A DNA stretch of 32,209 nt from Streptococcus mitis (GCA_001914195.1 MKYF01000041.1:1-32209); one strand, 5' to 3'. Shown: positions 1-8,944, numbered from the stretch's first letter. Notes: generated by a model not told the origin, from the sequence alone. Numbers and translations: made by a program.

Positions 1-3000
1 ATCGCTTTCTTCTCAGCGTCTGTAAGTTTTTCTGGATTTGCTACTACTGTCTTATCTGCTGGTTTAACGATGTCGTTACCTGCATTTGGTTTAGTTGCAT
101 CTACTTCTGATTTGAATAAATCTTCTGATGGGATTGTCGCAGTAGTTCCATCTTTCAGTGTAACTGTCGCATTACCATCTTCATCAAATTTAACAGATTT
201 AGTTTCTGGGTTTAATTCTCTTAATTTTTCTTCTACTTTAGCTTGATCATCCGGATCATTTGCTTCACCGGCTACTTTGTCTGCTGGTTTAACAATTTTA
301 CTATTTCCTGCATCTGGGTTAGAAGTATCTTCTTTAGTTCTTACTAATTCTGATGCTGGGATTGCTGCAGTTTTACCTTCTGTAGTAGAAACAGAAACAG
401 TTCCATTTTCATCTATCGTTACGATAGCATCTGGATTTACCTCTTCAACTTTAGCAACAATCTTAGCTTTCTCTTCGTCAGTTAAGTTCGATGGATCTTT
501 TACGATAACTTTATCAAGTGGTTTGTTAATGTCATTTCCACCTTTACCGTTATCTAACTGGTCCTCAGTTTTCACTAATTTTGTCGGATTGATAATTCCT
601 TTATCGCCAGCTTCTGTTGTTACTTCGATGTTTCCATTTTCATCATATTTAACTTCTTTAGCTGTTGGGTTAACTTTCTTAACTTCTTCTAAGATTTTAG
701 CTTTTTCTTCATCTGTTAATGCACTTGGATCTTTTACTAATACTTTATCAATTGGTCTGTTTACTTCTCCAATTGCTTGAATAGCCGCCTTATCAGCTTC
801 TTCTATTGTATTAACATCGTCTACACTACTTACTGCATCAATTGCTGCTTTAGATTTTTCCGCAACTTTATCTACTTTAGCTTTTAATTTAGCTTTAGCT
901 TCAGGAGTTAGATCGTTACGCGCATCAATTGCTGCTTTCTTAGCTGTTGCTTCTTCATCAATTGCTTTACGAGCATTTGGTTTATCTTCTACAACTGGTA
1001 CAGATTCTTCAATTTCACCTTCAGCTTTTTCTTGAAGTTGCTTAACTTCTGCATCTGTTCCAGCTTTATCGATTTCTTCCTTAGCTTCTTCTGCTAGAGC
1101 TTTAGCTGCATCTGCTGCAACTTTCTTCTCTTCATCAGTAGCATCTGGAGTGTTAGCAATGTCTTCCAATTGTTTTGCTAATTTATCTTCGATTGCTTTC
1201 TTGGCTGCTGGTTTAGTTACTGCTTCTGGATTTACAGCTTTAACATCTGCTACACCTTTATCTTTTGCACCATCTACTGCTTTTTGAGCTTCTGCTGCTT
1301 TTTCTGGTGTTTCTGCATTAGCTGGTTGAGCATCAATTGCATCTGTTGCTTCTTTCGCTTTAGCTTGAGCTTCTTCCTTAGCTGCGTCTTTTTCTTCTTT
1401 CGTCAAATCAGGACGAGCGTCGATTGCTTCTTCTTTCTTAGCTAACTCTTTTGCAATTTCTTCTTTAGCTTTTTCTTTCGCTACTGGATTTACTTTCGCA
1501 ACTTCTCCAGTACCAGCATTTTTCGCTGCATCTACTGCTGCATCTGTTGTTGCTGCATCGATTGCTTTCTTAGCTTCATCTGCTGCTTTCTCTGCTGCTT
1601 TCTTAGCTTCATCTTTTTCTGCTGGAGTTAAGTCTTCACGTGCGTTAATTGCGTCTACTTTAGCTTTAAGAGCTTCATCTACTGCTTTTTTAGCTTCTGG
1701 TTTCTTAGCCGCTACTGGATCTACAGCTTTAACATCTGCTACACCTTTATCTTTAGCACCATCTACTGCTTTTTTAGCTTCTGCTGCTTTTTCTGGTGTT
1801 TCTGCGATAGATGGTTGAGCGTCGATTGCATCTGTTGCTTCTTTTGCTTTTGCTTGCGCTTCCTTCTTAGCTGCTGCTTTTTCTTCGTCAGTTAAGTCAG
1901 GACGTGCATCGATTGCTACTTCTTTCTTATCTAACTCTTTTGCAATTTCTTCTTTAGCTTTTTCTTTCGCTACTGGATTTACAGCTTTAACATCTGCTAC
2001 ACCTGATTCCTTAGCTGCATCTACTGCATCTTGTGCTGCTTTTGCTGCTTCTGGTGTAGTTGCGTTGTCTGGTTGAGCGTCGATTGCATCTGTCGCTTTT
2101 TTAGCTTTTGCTTGAGCATCTTTCTTAGCTGCATCTTTTTCTTTGTCAGTTAAGTCAGGACGTGCATCAATTTCTCCAACTTTCTTAGCCAATTCATCTG
2201 CGATTGCTTGCTTAGCTGCTTCTTTCGCTACTGGGTTTACAGCTTTAACATCTGCTACACCTTTAGCTTTAGCTGCATCTACTGCATCTTGAGCTGTTTT
2301 AGCTGCTGTTGGTGTAGTTGCTACATCTGGCTGCTTGTTAATAGCGTCTGTTGCTTCTTTTGCTTTCGCTTGTGCTGCTTCCTTAGCTTTTGCTTTCTCT
2401 GCATCTGTTAAGTCTTTACGTGCATCGATTGCTTTTTCTTTTTCTGCTAATTCATCTGCGATTGCTTTTTTAGCCGCTTCTTTAACTACTGGAGTTACAT
2501 TTGCAACTGCTGTAGTTCCATCTGTTTTAGCTTTATCAACTGCGGCATTTGTAGTTGCTGCATCAACAGCATCTTTAGCTACATCTGCTTGCGCTTTTGC
2601 TACTTCTTTCGCTTTAGTTTTCTCTTCTGGAGTTAAATCTGTGCGAGCATCGATTTCTTGGTTTTTAGCTTCTAACGCTTTATCGATTGCTTTTTTAGCT
2701 TCTGGTTTAGCTTTAGCTACTGGATTTACAGCTTTAACATCTGCTACACCTTTATCTTTAGCACCATCTACTGCTGTTTGTGCCGTTTGTGCTACTTCTG
2801 GCGTAGCTGCTGCATCAGGTTGTTTTGCAATTTCAGCTAATTGAGCGTCAGCTTTATCTTTTGCTTCATTCTTAGCTGCTGTTTTTTCTTCATCAGTTAA
2901 GTCTGTACGCTTATCAATTTCGCTATTTTTATCTTCTAATGCTTTTGCAATTGCTTTCTTAGCTTCCGCTTTGGCTACTGGAGTTACATCTGCAACTGCT

Positions 3001-6000
3001 TTAGTTCCAGCTTCTTTAGCTTTAGTAACTTCTGCATCTGTTGTTGCTGCATCGACAGCTTCCTTAGCTTTATCAGCTGCTGCTTTTGCTGCTTCTTTAG
3101 CTTTAGTTTTCTCTTCTGGAGTTAAATCTGGACGATCATCGATTGCTTTGTTTTTAGCTACTAACGCATCATCAATTGCTTTCTTAGCTTCTGGTTTTGC
3201 AGATACTACTGGGTTATCTTTTGCAATTGCATCAGTTCCTGCTTTTTCTACTTTATCTAACTCAGGTTTAGTTGTAGCATTAGAGTTAGCAATATTTTCA
3301 AGAGCTTTAGCTTTATCTGCATTTACTTTAGCGATTGCTGCATCTTTTTCTTCTTTAGTTGCTGCTGCGTTATCATTGATAGCTTGGATTTGTTTATCAG
3401 CTGCTTTATTAACTGCATCGATAGCAGGTTGTTTGTCTAGAGTTACAAACTCTGATAATGGTCTTGTATCTTTTGAACCATCTGCGTATGTTACTACAAG
3501 ATTTCCTTGGTCATCTTTTGTTACTGAAGCAATTTTAGCATCTTTATCTGTAACTGGAGCATTTTTTGAGATATTTGCATCGTCATTATTCTTATTGTGC
3601 TCAAGTTGTAGTTTTTCTTTGATTTTAGCTAATTCTGCTTCTGTAACGTTAGCTGGATCAGTTACAGCAACTTTTTCTGTCGGTGCCTTGATATCGTACT
3701 TATCTGTTTGAGATTTAACAACGAATTGAACGTATCCTGGTTTTTGTTGACGTGCTGCGTCATCAGTTTCAGCATTATAGTTTGCGCCTGTCATTGATTT
3801 TGCATCATTGCTATCTTTAGATTCAATGAAACTTGTCCATTGTTGGCCAGCTTTAAGGTTTGTAGCTCCAGTCATCTTGATAGTAGCTGTTCTCTTATCA
3901 GCAGTGACTGTTCCATCGCCAGTTACCACACCATTTTCAACTTTACCTGTTGTAAAACCAAATCCTGTAGTGTTATTCCAAGTTACATCTCCTGGTCCAC
4001 GTAGGTATAAGTCTTTAACTTCAGTTTCGTCCTTACCTGTGAATGTTAAGTCAGTATTTTCACCAGTGTAAACATAGATTTGACGTTTGTCAGCATTTGA
4101 GTATGGAAGTTCAACTGTTGGAGCTTGATTTACTTTAACAGTATGTGTATACTCAGCAGACTCTTTACCTTGACTATCTACTGCTTTATATTTAACAGTA
4201 TATGTTCCTGGTGTTGCTAAATCTGCTGCTTCAAGAGTTGTTTTACTTGTATCACCATTGATAGATACTACTGTTGGTGTACCTTTTGTTCCTAATGTAG
4301 CATTTTGGTCATCTTCATGGTCTGTTACTTTCGCAAGAGTTGAAAGATCTACAGTTCCCCCTGCATTTACTGTCGTCACATCTGAGTCTGTTGCTGATGA
4401 TACTACCGGTGCTTCGTTAGTTACTGGAATGCTAGCTCTGCCTAAGTATGTACCTTTGGTAGCTAGTCCGTTGTGAGGAATGATTTCTAGGTTAGTACCT
4501 TCTTTAACTGGCTCTGTTAATGTTAGTGTAACAGTATCAGAGAAGTTACCCTTAACAACGTTTTTAACTGTCGCTTTTCCAGCATTGTTGCCAGAAATCA
4601 CAAAGTTATCATCAGATTCACGTTTAATATCAATTTGTGGTTTAGAATTATCATTTTTGTTTGTATACCAGAAGTATGCAATACCTGCATCATGCGGAAT
4701 TGTAACTGTAACTTCTTTAGCTCCTGCTACAACGCTCTTACCGTCTTTTGCCACTGCTGATGGCAGGATAGTCGATGGCCCTTCTGATACTGTTACCGCT
4801 GTTGCTTCACTGGATACTCCATTGACAACTTGCGTAACTTCCACTTTATTTTTAGGAGCATAGAATGCTCTTGCAGCTTCACTAGCACCTGGTAAGGCTT
4901 CATTGCTGTTCAATCCTTTATCTAAAGGAAGTTTCCAGTTTCCATCAGCGCCAACTTGTGTTGTTTTTTCTGAGATTACTGTTGTTCCTTCTGGATCTTT
5001 AACAGTCACTTTAACGGTTGCTCCAGGTGTACCTGTTCCTGTTAATTCCTCATCAGTTGAAAGAACTGTATTTCTAGCGTTAGCGTTTGTATTGACTACA
5101 GGAGCAGGGTTTGTAAGCGCAAATTTAGTTAATGGTAATGTATCTGTAGATCCATCTTTATACGTTACCACCATATTGTTAGCTACTTTTTCAACAGATT
5201 TAATCTTGGCTTCTTTATCGTCAACATTTTGACCTTGTTTCGCAACTAAGTTAGCATCTGTATTCTTTTTAGAATAGTGAAGTTTAATATTGGCATTGTT
5301 TTCACCAACTATTTTCTTAAACTCTGCATCTGTTACATTATTAGCATCAACTACTGGTACTTTAGCAGCTTCGTTTTCTGGTGTTGTAACATCGTATTTT
5401 TGAGTTTGTGGTTTAAGGATAACAACGAAAGAACCTGGATCATCTGCACCTGTTGCACTTCCTGCTATTTCTCCTCCATCAGCATCTGCAACTCGTAGGA
5501 AACGCCATCCTAAAACTACACCTGGAGGATTTTCTCCTCTAGTCGCTGCATCTAGTTTGTCTTGTGTAAAATTCCCTTCTGGTGCTGGTGTACCTGAGTA
5601 AGTAATGACTGCTGGTGATGCTTCTGTTGCTGGTGTCTCAGCAGTAATAGTATTCGCTGTATATCCATATTGAGTACTAATTTTATTTGTTGTACCTGGA
5701 ACTTCAGCAAAAGTTCTGTTTCCACCTTGTCTTAATGTGGCACTTGAAATTTTTCCGCTATCATCTTTGATTTTAATATCAAATGAGTTTTCTTCTGCAC
5801 CGTAAACATAAATTTCTTTAGCTTGCGCATTAGAGAATGGAAATTCTGCTGTTGGTGCTTGGTTTACACGTGCGAAGTCAGTTACTGGTCGTTCAGCTGT
5901 TGTTCCATCGTTATAAGTAATAACAACTTTATCACCTTTTTGAGTAACTGTATCAATCTTACCGTTAAGGTTGTTATCAGCACCTTCTTGTAATTTAGCT

Positions 6001-7100
6001 TTGATTTTATCTAATTCTGGCTGTTGAAGTTGTGCTGGATCAGCTACCGCAACTTTATCAAAGTTTTTTGCTTTATTCGCTAAATCTTCTGTGTATTTAA
6101 CATTTTGTGAACGAACTTTGAAGAATACTTGATAATCTGGATCAGATGCACCTTCGTTGTCGATTTCATTGTTACTTGCATCTTTAGCACGAACTTTACG
6201 TGATACTATTGTTGACCCATTAGACCATGGTTTCCCGTTAGGGTGAAGTTTTTGTAATGTTCCTGTAACAGAAAGTGTCGCTGGTTGGGCAGCTGTGGCA
6301 GTTGTTTCACCATCAATATTAGAGTTGTTTAATCCATACCCTACATTAATGTCAGTTCCAGACCCCATTTTTTGCATCCAACCTTTAACAATCTTACCAC
6401 TGTTATCTGTAATCTTGATACGTCCAGTGATATTTGTTTCTTCTGTTGGAGTTATCCAGAATGTTTTAGATGCTGGATCATCATAATCGATTGATACTTT
6501 TGGTTTTTCTGTATCAGTTTCCGTACGGAAAGCATTGTTTTTATCTAATGCTTGGCCATTACGTTCGTCTTTTGAACCTGAGTTTTCAATAGAGTTAGTA
6601 CCAGCTGTTGGTTCAGTGTTTTCTGCTTGTTTACCTACAGTTTCTTTTCCGTTAGTAGTGTCTACTTTAGGAGCTTCTTTTTTAGGTTTGTTTCTTAATT
6701 TAGAGCTAGCTGTAGTGACAAGTTTGCTGTAAGCTGTTTTTAGTTCAGCTTGAGTAGTTGCGTTCGCTAATGTAGCTTTTGCAGATTCTAGTTCAGCTTT
6801 TAATACTGCAACACTTTCTTCTGTTTTGTTATCGTAAGAACCGTTAGAAAGTTTTGTTTCAATTTCTGAAATATAGCTTTCAAGTTGGGTCTTGTCCAAA
6901 GTTGGAGTTGCTGGCGCAGCAGCTGTGTCTCCAGGTTGGATTTGATCCGCTTGAACAGATACAGCTCCATTCCCTAAGAACATGAAAAGAGCAGCGACAG
7001 CGACACTAGCCGCCCCAAAACTATATTTACGGATCGAGTAACGAGTGACCTTCTCACGGTGCAGACGTTCAACACGACTCATAGATGGTTTGTTTTCCAT
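1..7100 (-). CDS. Giant YSIRK-type repeat surface protein (adhesin), N-terminal 2366 codons, partial
   Basis: The start ATG at 7100 lies behind AAAGGAG, and the frame reads to the left edge; the frame was spot-checked at 1-60, 723-788 and 3423-3479. Residues 1-51 form a signal peptide with YSIRK at 21-25 and a likely cut after VQA. Residues about 68-136 resemble a FIVAR-type helical segment. Residues about 200-1220 are beta-rich, Ig-like modules: two related blocks share an IYVY motif, each linked to a short unit of type KVxVxDPxxLTDxE. Residues about 1222-2114 are 11 helical repeats of the DUF1542 type. Residues 2115-2366 return to KPxDKxxVxDPxxLTDEEK units that continue off the window. The family is wall-anchored, so an LPXTG motif is expected outside the window (inferred). 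Role: probable adhesin/aggregation stalk; the ligand cannot be read from sequence. Very rich in Ala, Lys, Asp and Glu. Confidence 0.93.
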   Translation of the reverse strand, partial: MENKPSMSRVERLHREKVTRYSIRKYSFGAASVAVAALFMFLGNGAVSVQADQIQPGDTAAAPATPTLDKTQLESYISEIETKLSNGSYDNKTEESVAVLKAELESAKATLANATTQAELKTAYSKLVTTASSKLRNKPKKEAPKVDTTNGKETVGKQAENTEPTAGTNSIENSGSKDERNGQALDKNNAFRTETDTEKPKVSIDYDDPASKTFWITPTEETNITGRIKITDNSGKIVKGWMQKMGSGTDINVGYGLNNSNIDGETTATAAQPATLSVTGTLQKLHPNGKPWSNGSTIVSRKVRAKDASNNEIDNEGASDPDYQVFFKVRSQNVKYTEDLANKAKNFDKVAVADPAQLQQPELDKIKAKLQEGADNNLNGKIDTVTQKGDKVVITYNDGTTAERPVTDFARVNQAPTAEFPFSNAQAKEIYVYGAEENSFDIKIKDDSGKISSATLRQGGNRTFAEVPGTTNKISTQYGYTANTITAETPATEASPAVITYSGTPAPEGNFTQDKLDAATRGENPPGVVLGWRFLRVADADGGEIAGSATGADDPGSFVVILKPQTQKYDVTTPENEAAKVPVVDANNVTDAEFKKIVGENNANIKLHYSKKNTDANLVAKQGQNVDDKEAKIKSVEKVANNMVVTYKDGSTDTLPLTKFALTNPAPVVNTNANARNTVLSTDEELTGTGTPGATVKVTVKDPEGTTVISEKTTQVGADGNWKLPLDKGLNSNEALPGASEAARAFYAPKNKVEVTQVVNGVSSEATAVTVSEGPSTILPSAVAKDGKSVVAGAKEVTVTIPHDAGIAYFWYTNKNDNSKPQIDIKRESDDNFVISGNNAGKATVKNVVKGNFSDTVTLTLTEPVKEGTNLEIIPHNGLATKGTYLGRASIPVTNEAPVVSSATDSDVTTVNAGGTVDLSTLAKVTDHEDDQNATLGTKGTPTVVSINGDTSKTTLEAADLATPGTYTVKYKAVDSQGKESAEYTHTVKVNQAPTVELPYSNADKRQIYVYTGENTDLTFTGKDETEVKDLYLRGPGDVTWNNTTGFGFTTGKVENGVVTGDGTVTADKRTATIKMTGATNLKAGQQWTSFIESKDSNDAKSMTGANYNAETDDAARQQKPGYVQFVVKSQTDKYDIKAPTEKVAVTDPANVTEAELAKIKEKLQLEHNKNNDDANISKNAPVTDKDAKIASVTKDDQGNLVVTYADGSKDTRPLSEFVTLDKQPAIDAVNKAADKQIQAINDNAAATKEEKDAAIAKVNADKAKALENIANSNATTKPELDKVEKAGTDAIAKDNPVVSAKPEAKKAIDDALVAKNKAIDDRPDLTPEEKTKAKEAAKAAADKAKEAVDAATTDAEVTKAKEAGTKAVADVTPVAKAEAKKAIAKALEDKNSEIDKRTDLTDEEKTAAKNEAKDKADAQLAEIAKQPDAAATPEVAQTAQTAVDGAKDKGVADVKAVNPVAKAKPEAKKAIDKALEAKNQEIDARTDLTPEEKTKAKEVAKAQADVAKDAVDAATTNAAVDKAKTDGTTAVANVTPVVKEAAKKAIADELAEKEKAIDARKDLTDAEKAKAKEAAQAKAKEATDAINKQPDVATTPTAAKTAQDAVDAAKAKGVADVKAVNPVAKEAAKQAIADELAKKVGEIDARPDLTDKEKDAAKKDAQAKAKKATDAIDAQPDNATTPEAAKAAQDAVDAAKESGVADVKAVNPVAKEKAKEEIAKELDKKEVAIDARPDLTDEEKAAAKKEAQAKAKEATDAIDAQPSIAETPEKAAEAKKAVDGAKDKGVADVKAVDPVAAKKPEAKKAVDEALKAKVDAINAREDLTPAEKDEAKKAAEKAADEAKKAIDAATTDAAVDAAKNAGTGEVAKVNPVAKEKAKEEIAKELAKKEEAIDARPDLTKEEKDAAKEEAQAKAKEATDAIDAQPANAETPEKAAEAQKAVDGAKDKGVADVKAVNPEAVTKPAAKKAIEDKLAKQLEDIANTPDATDEEKKVAADAAKALAEEAKEEIDKAGTDAEVKQLQEKAEGEIEESVPVVEDKPNARKAIDEEATAKKAAIDARNDLTPEAKAKLKAKVDKVAEKSKAAIDAVSSVDDVNTIEEADKAAIQAIGEVNRPIDKVLVKDPSALTDEEKAKILEEVKKVNPTAKEVKYDENGNIEVTTEAGDKGIINPTKLVKTEDQLDNGKGGNDINKPLDKVIVKDPSNLTDEEKAKIVAKVEEVNPDAIVTIDENGTVSVSTTEGKTAAIPASELVRTKEDTSNPDAGNSKIVKPADKVAGEANDPDDQAKVEEKLRELNPETKSVKFDEDGNATVTLKDGTTATIPSEDLFKSEVDATKPNAGNDIVKPADKTVVANPEKLTDAEKKA
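759..3437 (-). repeat. Eleven tandem DUF1542-like repeats inside the surface protein
   Basis: Eleven units averaging about 81 codons follow one another. Each has the pattern A-K-K-A-I-x-x-x-L, then IDARxDLTxEEK, then a run of A/K, then an AIDA or AVDA segment, ending in a VxxVNPVAK-type linker. Two subtypes partly alternate: a shorter one with DAATTDAxV and a longer one with DAQPxxAxTPE and GVADVKAVNP. The alternation suggests growth by duplication of blocks larger than one repeat. Repeat number is likely variable between strains (inference). Confidence 0.85.
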
Positions 7101-7157
7101 TATTTTCTTTTCTCCTTTTGTAAGGTTAATTAATTTGATTTCCACATGACACCTGTA

Positions 7158-7171
7158 TGTAGAGATCTACA
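7158..7171 (-). promoter_or_regulatory. Inverted repeat at the predicted transcript 5' end
   Basis: A perfect dyad, TGTAGA-2 nt-TCTACA, lies 58-71 nt upstream of the surface protein start. With the promoter proposed at 7178-7206 it would sit at the very 5' end of the mRNA, where it could be a stabilising hairpin. It could equally be an operator. No regulator is identified. Confidence 0.35.
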
Positions 7172-7177
7172 GTTTAC

Positions 7178-7206
7178 ATTTTATCTTATTTTCAATATAT
7201 ATGCAA
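7178..7206 (-). promoter_or_regulatory. Putative promoter of the surface protein gene
   Basis: On the minus strand TTGCAT (7201-7206), a 17-nt spacer and TAAAAT (7178-7183) fit a SigA promoter, with a start near 7171 and a 70-nt leader. An alternative -35, TTGAAA at 7190-7195, has no good -10. The remaining non-coding stretch 7207-7465 is AT-rich; apart from the A12 tract nothing convincing was seen in it. Confidence 0.4.
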
Positions 7207-7229
7207 ATGATTTGATTTAAAATTTTCGC

Positions 7230-7241
7230 AAAAAAAAAAAA
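7230..7241. repeat. Homopolymer A12 tract upstream of the adhesin promoter
   Basis: Twelve consecutive A residues (T12 on the coding strand) lie 130-141 nt upstream of the adhesin ATG and about 24 nt upstream of the proposed -35. Tracts of this length are prone to slippage and can tune promoter strength. CGC and GCG flank it, but the dyad is only 3 bp, so it is not a terminator. Confidence 0.6.
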
Positions 7242-7465
7242 GCGTTTTGGGAAAGTAAGGAATTTTCAGATAAATTAGTTTTGTATATTTTCTTGTTTTT
7301 GTAAATAAATAATTCACATGTTTTTATAATAAATTTGCTTTTGTTTTAATTTCATCCATAAAGATAGCGCATTCATATAGGATTGGTAGTAAAATAAATA
7401 AGTTTGATAGGTGAAACAAACTATTTTTGCACTGCATAAGAAAAAATTATCCGTAAAACACATGA

Positions 7466-7504
7466 ACCAAAAATAAAACATGCTACCTCATTTCGGTAAC
7501 ATGT
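7466..7504 (-). terminator. Rho-independent terminator after the Rpn locus
   Basis: The arms at 7478-7487 and 7495-7504 pair over 10 bp with one mismatch around a 7-nt loop. On the minus strand they are followed by TTTTATTTTT. It ends transcription from the Rpn genes before the surface protein promoter. Confidence 0.75.
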
Positions 7505-7517
7505 CATCGTTTTCTAC

Positions 7518-7892
7518 TTACAACAAGGCCTCAAACTCAGCCACGGTCATTCCCAATTGATGGCTAGCAACCTCGGAAGTCAGAAAACCTTGACGGACCA
7601 TATCCAGAAAGGCAAAAAGTTTCCCTTCTTCCCTTCCTTCAACTTTACCACGCTCCAGCCCCTGTTCAATACCTTCTGCTCGACCACGTTCAAGACCACG
7701 CTCTAAGCCCTTTTCCTCAGCTTGTTCCAAGGCATAGTCATGCGCTAATAAGGCTTGTTCTTCTCGCATACGTAGTTGGCTAAACATCTTCCTGTCCTCC
7801 TCGGACCAGCTCTTGTAGTCCAGCAGTTGGTCTGCTTGGCTGATGGCTCGCTCGGGTTGCTGGGTAAAGGGTTTGTTCCCGAAAAACTCCAA
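7518..7892 (-). CDS. Orphan Rpn C-terminal segment (partial tandem duplicate)
   Basis: This is a second, diverged copy of the C-terminal part of the adjacent Rpn protein. Homology starts at 7934, right after the upstream gene's stop (7942-7944) and an in-frame TAA at 7935-7937, so the nuclease domain is absent. The only start for the full 124 residues is a TTG at 7892 with no clear ribosome site. A much better start is the ATG at 7787, with AGGAGG at 7796-7801 and an 8-nt spacer, giving 89 residues. The protein ends in a charged coiled-coil-like stretch with repeated RGLERG/RAEGIEQG units, longer than in the intact neighbour, then a LGMTVAEFE motif. It may be a dead remnant, a spare 3' cassette, or a small regulator like the intragenic RpnS proteins (inference). 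Confidence 0.6.
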   Translation of the reverse strand: MEFFGNKPFTQQPERAISQADQLLDYKSWSEEDRKMFSQLRMREEQALLAHDYALEQAEEKGLERGLERGRAEGIEQGLERGKVEGREEGKLFAFLDMVRQGFLTSEVASHQLGMTVAEFEALL

Positions 7893-7941
7893 CCACGGCT
7901 TGCGAACCTCGTCTTTGCTGGTTTCTCTGTATTTTTAGGTC

Positions 7942-8166
7942 TTATTTATGATGGTCTTTCAAGAGTTCTTCAAACTCAGCCACGGTCATGCCTAATTGCT
8001 CACTCGCAAATTCAGAAGTTAAAACATGTTGGCGAACCATGTCTAAGAAGACAAAAAGTTTTCCACGTTCAAGACCACGCTTTAAACCTTTTTCTTCAGC
8101 TTGTTCCAAGGCATAGTCCTGTGCTAACAAGGCTTGTTCTTCTCGCATACGTAGTTGACTAAACAT
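7942..8166 (-). CDS. Possible intragenic small Rpn product (RpnS-like, 74 aa)
   Basis: Inside the Rpn gene the ATG at 8166, in the same frame, is preceded by AGGAGG (8175-8180) with an 8-nt spacer, a consensus initiation site. It would yield only the C-terminal domain, starting MFSQLRMREE. In E. coli, internal in-frame starts in rpn genes make RpnS proteins that block the full-length toxin. The same site is kept in the duplicated copy. Translation is not proven: the codons for Glu-Glu-Asp-Arg can create this sequence by chance. Confidence 0.4.
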   Translation of the reverse strand: MFSQLRMREEQALLAQDYALEQAEEKGLKRGLERGKLFVFLDMVRQHVLTSEFASEQLGMTVAEFEELLKDHHK

Positions 8167-8844
8167 CTTCCTATCCTCCTCGGACCAGCTCTTATAGTCC
8201 AGCAGTTGGTCTGCTTGGATGATGGCTCGCTGGGGGTTCTGGGTAAATGGCTTATTCCCAAAAAACTCTAACCACGGTTTGCGAACCTCGTCTTTGCTTG
8301 TTTCTCTGTATTTTTTTAATTCCAAGAACGCCATCTTGACCAGATGGTTTTCTTGACCATTGTTTGTAATCGTTAAAACCTCACCCGTCGTATCCTCTCG
8401 CATGCTAAAGCTATGGAAGGCTAAATCATCTTGAAAATAATTACTGTCCACGATAGCGATAGCATAAACTAGTGCAATATGTTTATAACTCTGATGAGTA
8501 TTTCCTTCTTGCTGATGAATTTTTTCTAGGTTTTGATTGACCTGACTACACAAGTAAGCCCACAGGCGATTGATGAAAAAATTCTGATGATGCACCTGAA
8601 TCTCAATGATAACCTGTGTCCCATTGTCCAACTCCGCCAAAACGTCTATACTTGTATAGAAATCTTGGGCTGAATAAGGTAGGGAAGGTAGTACATGAAT
8701 GTTACTTCCCTCCAAAATAGTCACATTTTTGGCTGGTAAATCCAGCATATCGCGGATAAATTGACAAGTGATCTCTGGATTGCTAAAAATCTTCTTAGCT
8801 ACCAAGTCATTGGTTGGGCTGATGCCCGGATGTCTTAAAGTCAT
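7942..8844 (-). CDS. Rpn family PD-(D/E)XK nuclease / transposase-like protein
   Basis: A 300-residue protein of the Rpn (recombination-promoting nuclease) / PDDEXK transposase-like family. The N-terminal TNDLVAKKIF motif (11-20), Asp67 in SIDVLAEL and Glu81-x-Gln83 in IIEIQV fit the nuclease core. The C-terminal third is helical, with an EEKGLKRGLERGK stretch and a LGMTVAEFEELL tail. Family members cleave DNA and have been linked to RecA-independent recombination and to phage defence. The start at 8844 follows AAGGAGG (8851-8857); another ATG at 8848 is out of frame. The gene stands alone between a GH29 gene and its own duplicated 3' end. The nuclease core looks complete; the biological role here is unproven. 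Confidence 0.85.
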   Translation of the reverse strand: MTLRHPGISPTNDLVAKKIFSNPEITCQFIRDMLDLPAKNVTILEGSNIHVLPSLPYSAQDFYTSIDVLAELDNGTQVIIEIQVHHQNFFINRLWAYLCSQVNQNLEKIHQQEGNTHQSYKHIALVYAIAIVDSNYFQDDLAFHSFSMREDTTGEVLTITNNGQENHLVKMAFLELKKYRETSKDEVRKPWLEFFGNKPFTQNPQRAIIQADQLLDYKSWSEEDRKMFSQLRMREEQALLAQDYALEQAEEKGLKRGLERGKLFVFLDMVRQHVLTSEFASEQLGMTVAEFEELLKDHHK

Positions 8845-8859
8845 CCATTTCCTCCTTCT

Positions 8860-8868
8860 ATTATACCA
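8860..8868 (-). promoter_or_regulatory. Extended -10 promoter of the Rpn gene
   Basis: TGG-TATAAT on the minus strand (TATAAT at 8860-8865) lies just ahead of AAGGAGG. No good -35 was found. The predicted start, near 8853, falls inside the Shine-Dalgarno, so either the leader is unusually short or another promoter is used. Confidence 0.45.
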
Positions 8869-8944
8869 TATTTTTAAATCTAATTTTGCTAGATTCGATG
8901 GTTCTATCTATTTATTCGGAAAGGAAATGAATTGTGAAGATATT

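Noticed and set aside
277..5498. Many long plus-strand open frames rich in Ser, Ala, Phe and Thr
   Set aside because: They are antisense shadows of the low-complexity Ala/Lys/Asp repeats of the minus-strand surface gene, have no ribosome sites and match no family.
7776..8162. Plus-strand frame of 128 residues spanning the two Rpn copies
   Set aside because: Complement of the Rpn C-terminal coding regions; no independent support.
8880..8944. Weak inverted repeat (AATCTA/TAGATT) after the GH29 gene as a terminator
   Set aside because: Only about six base pairs and no proper T run; not enough to call.
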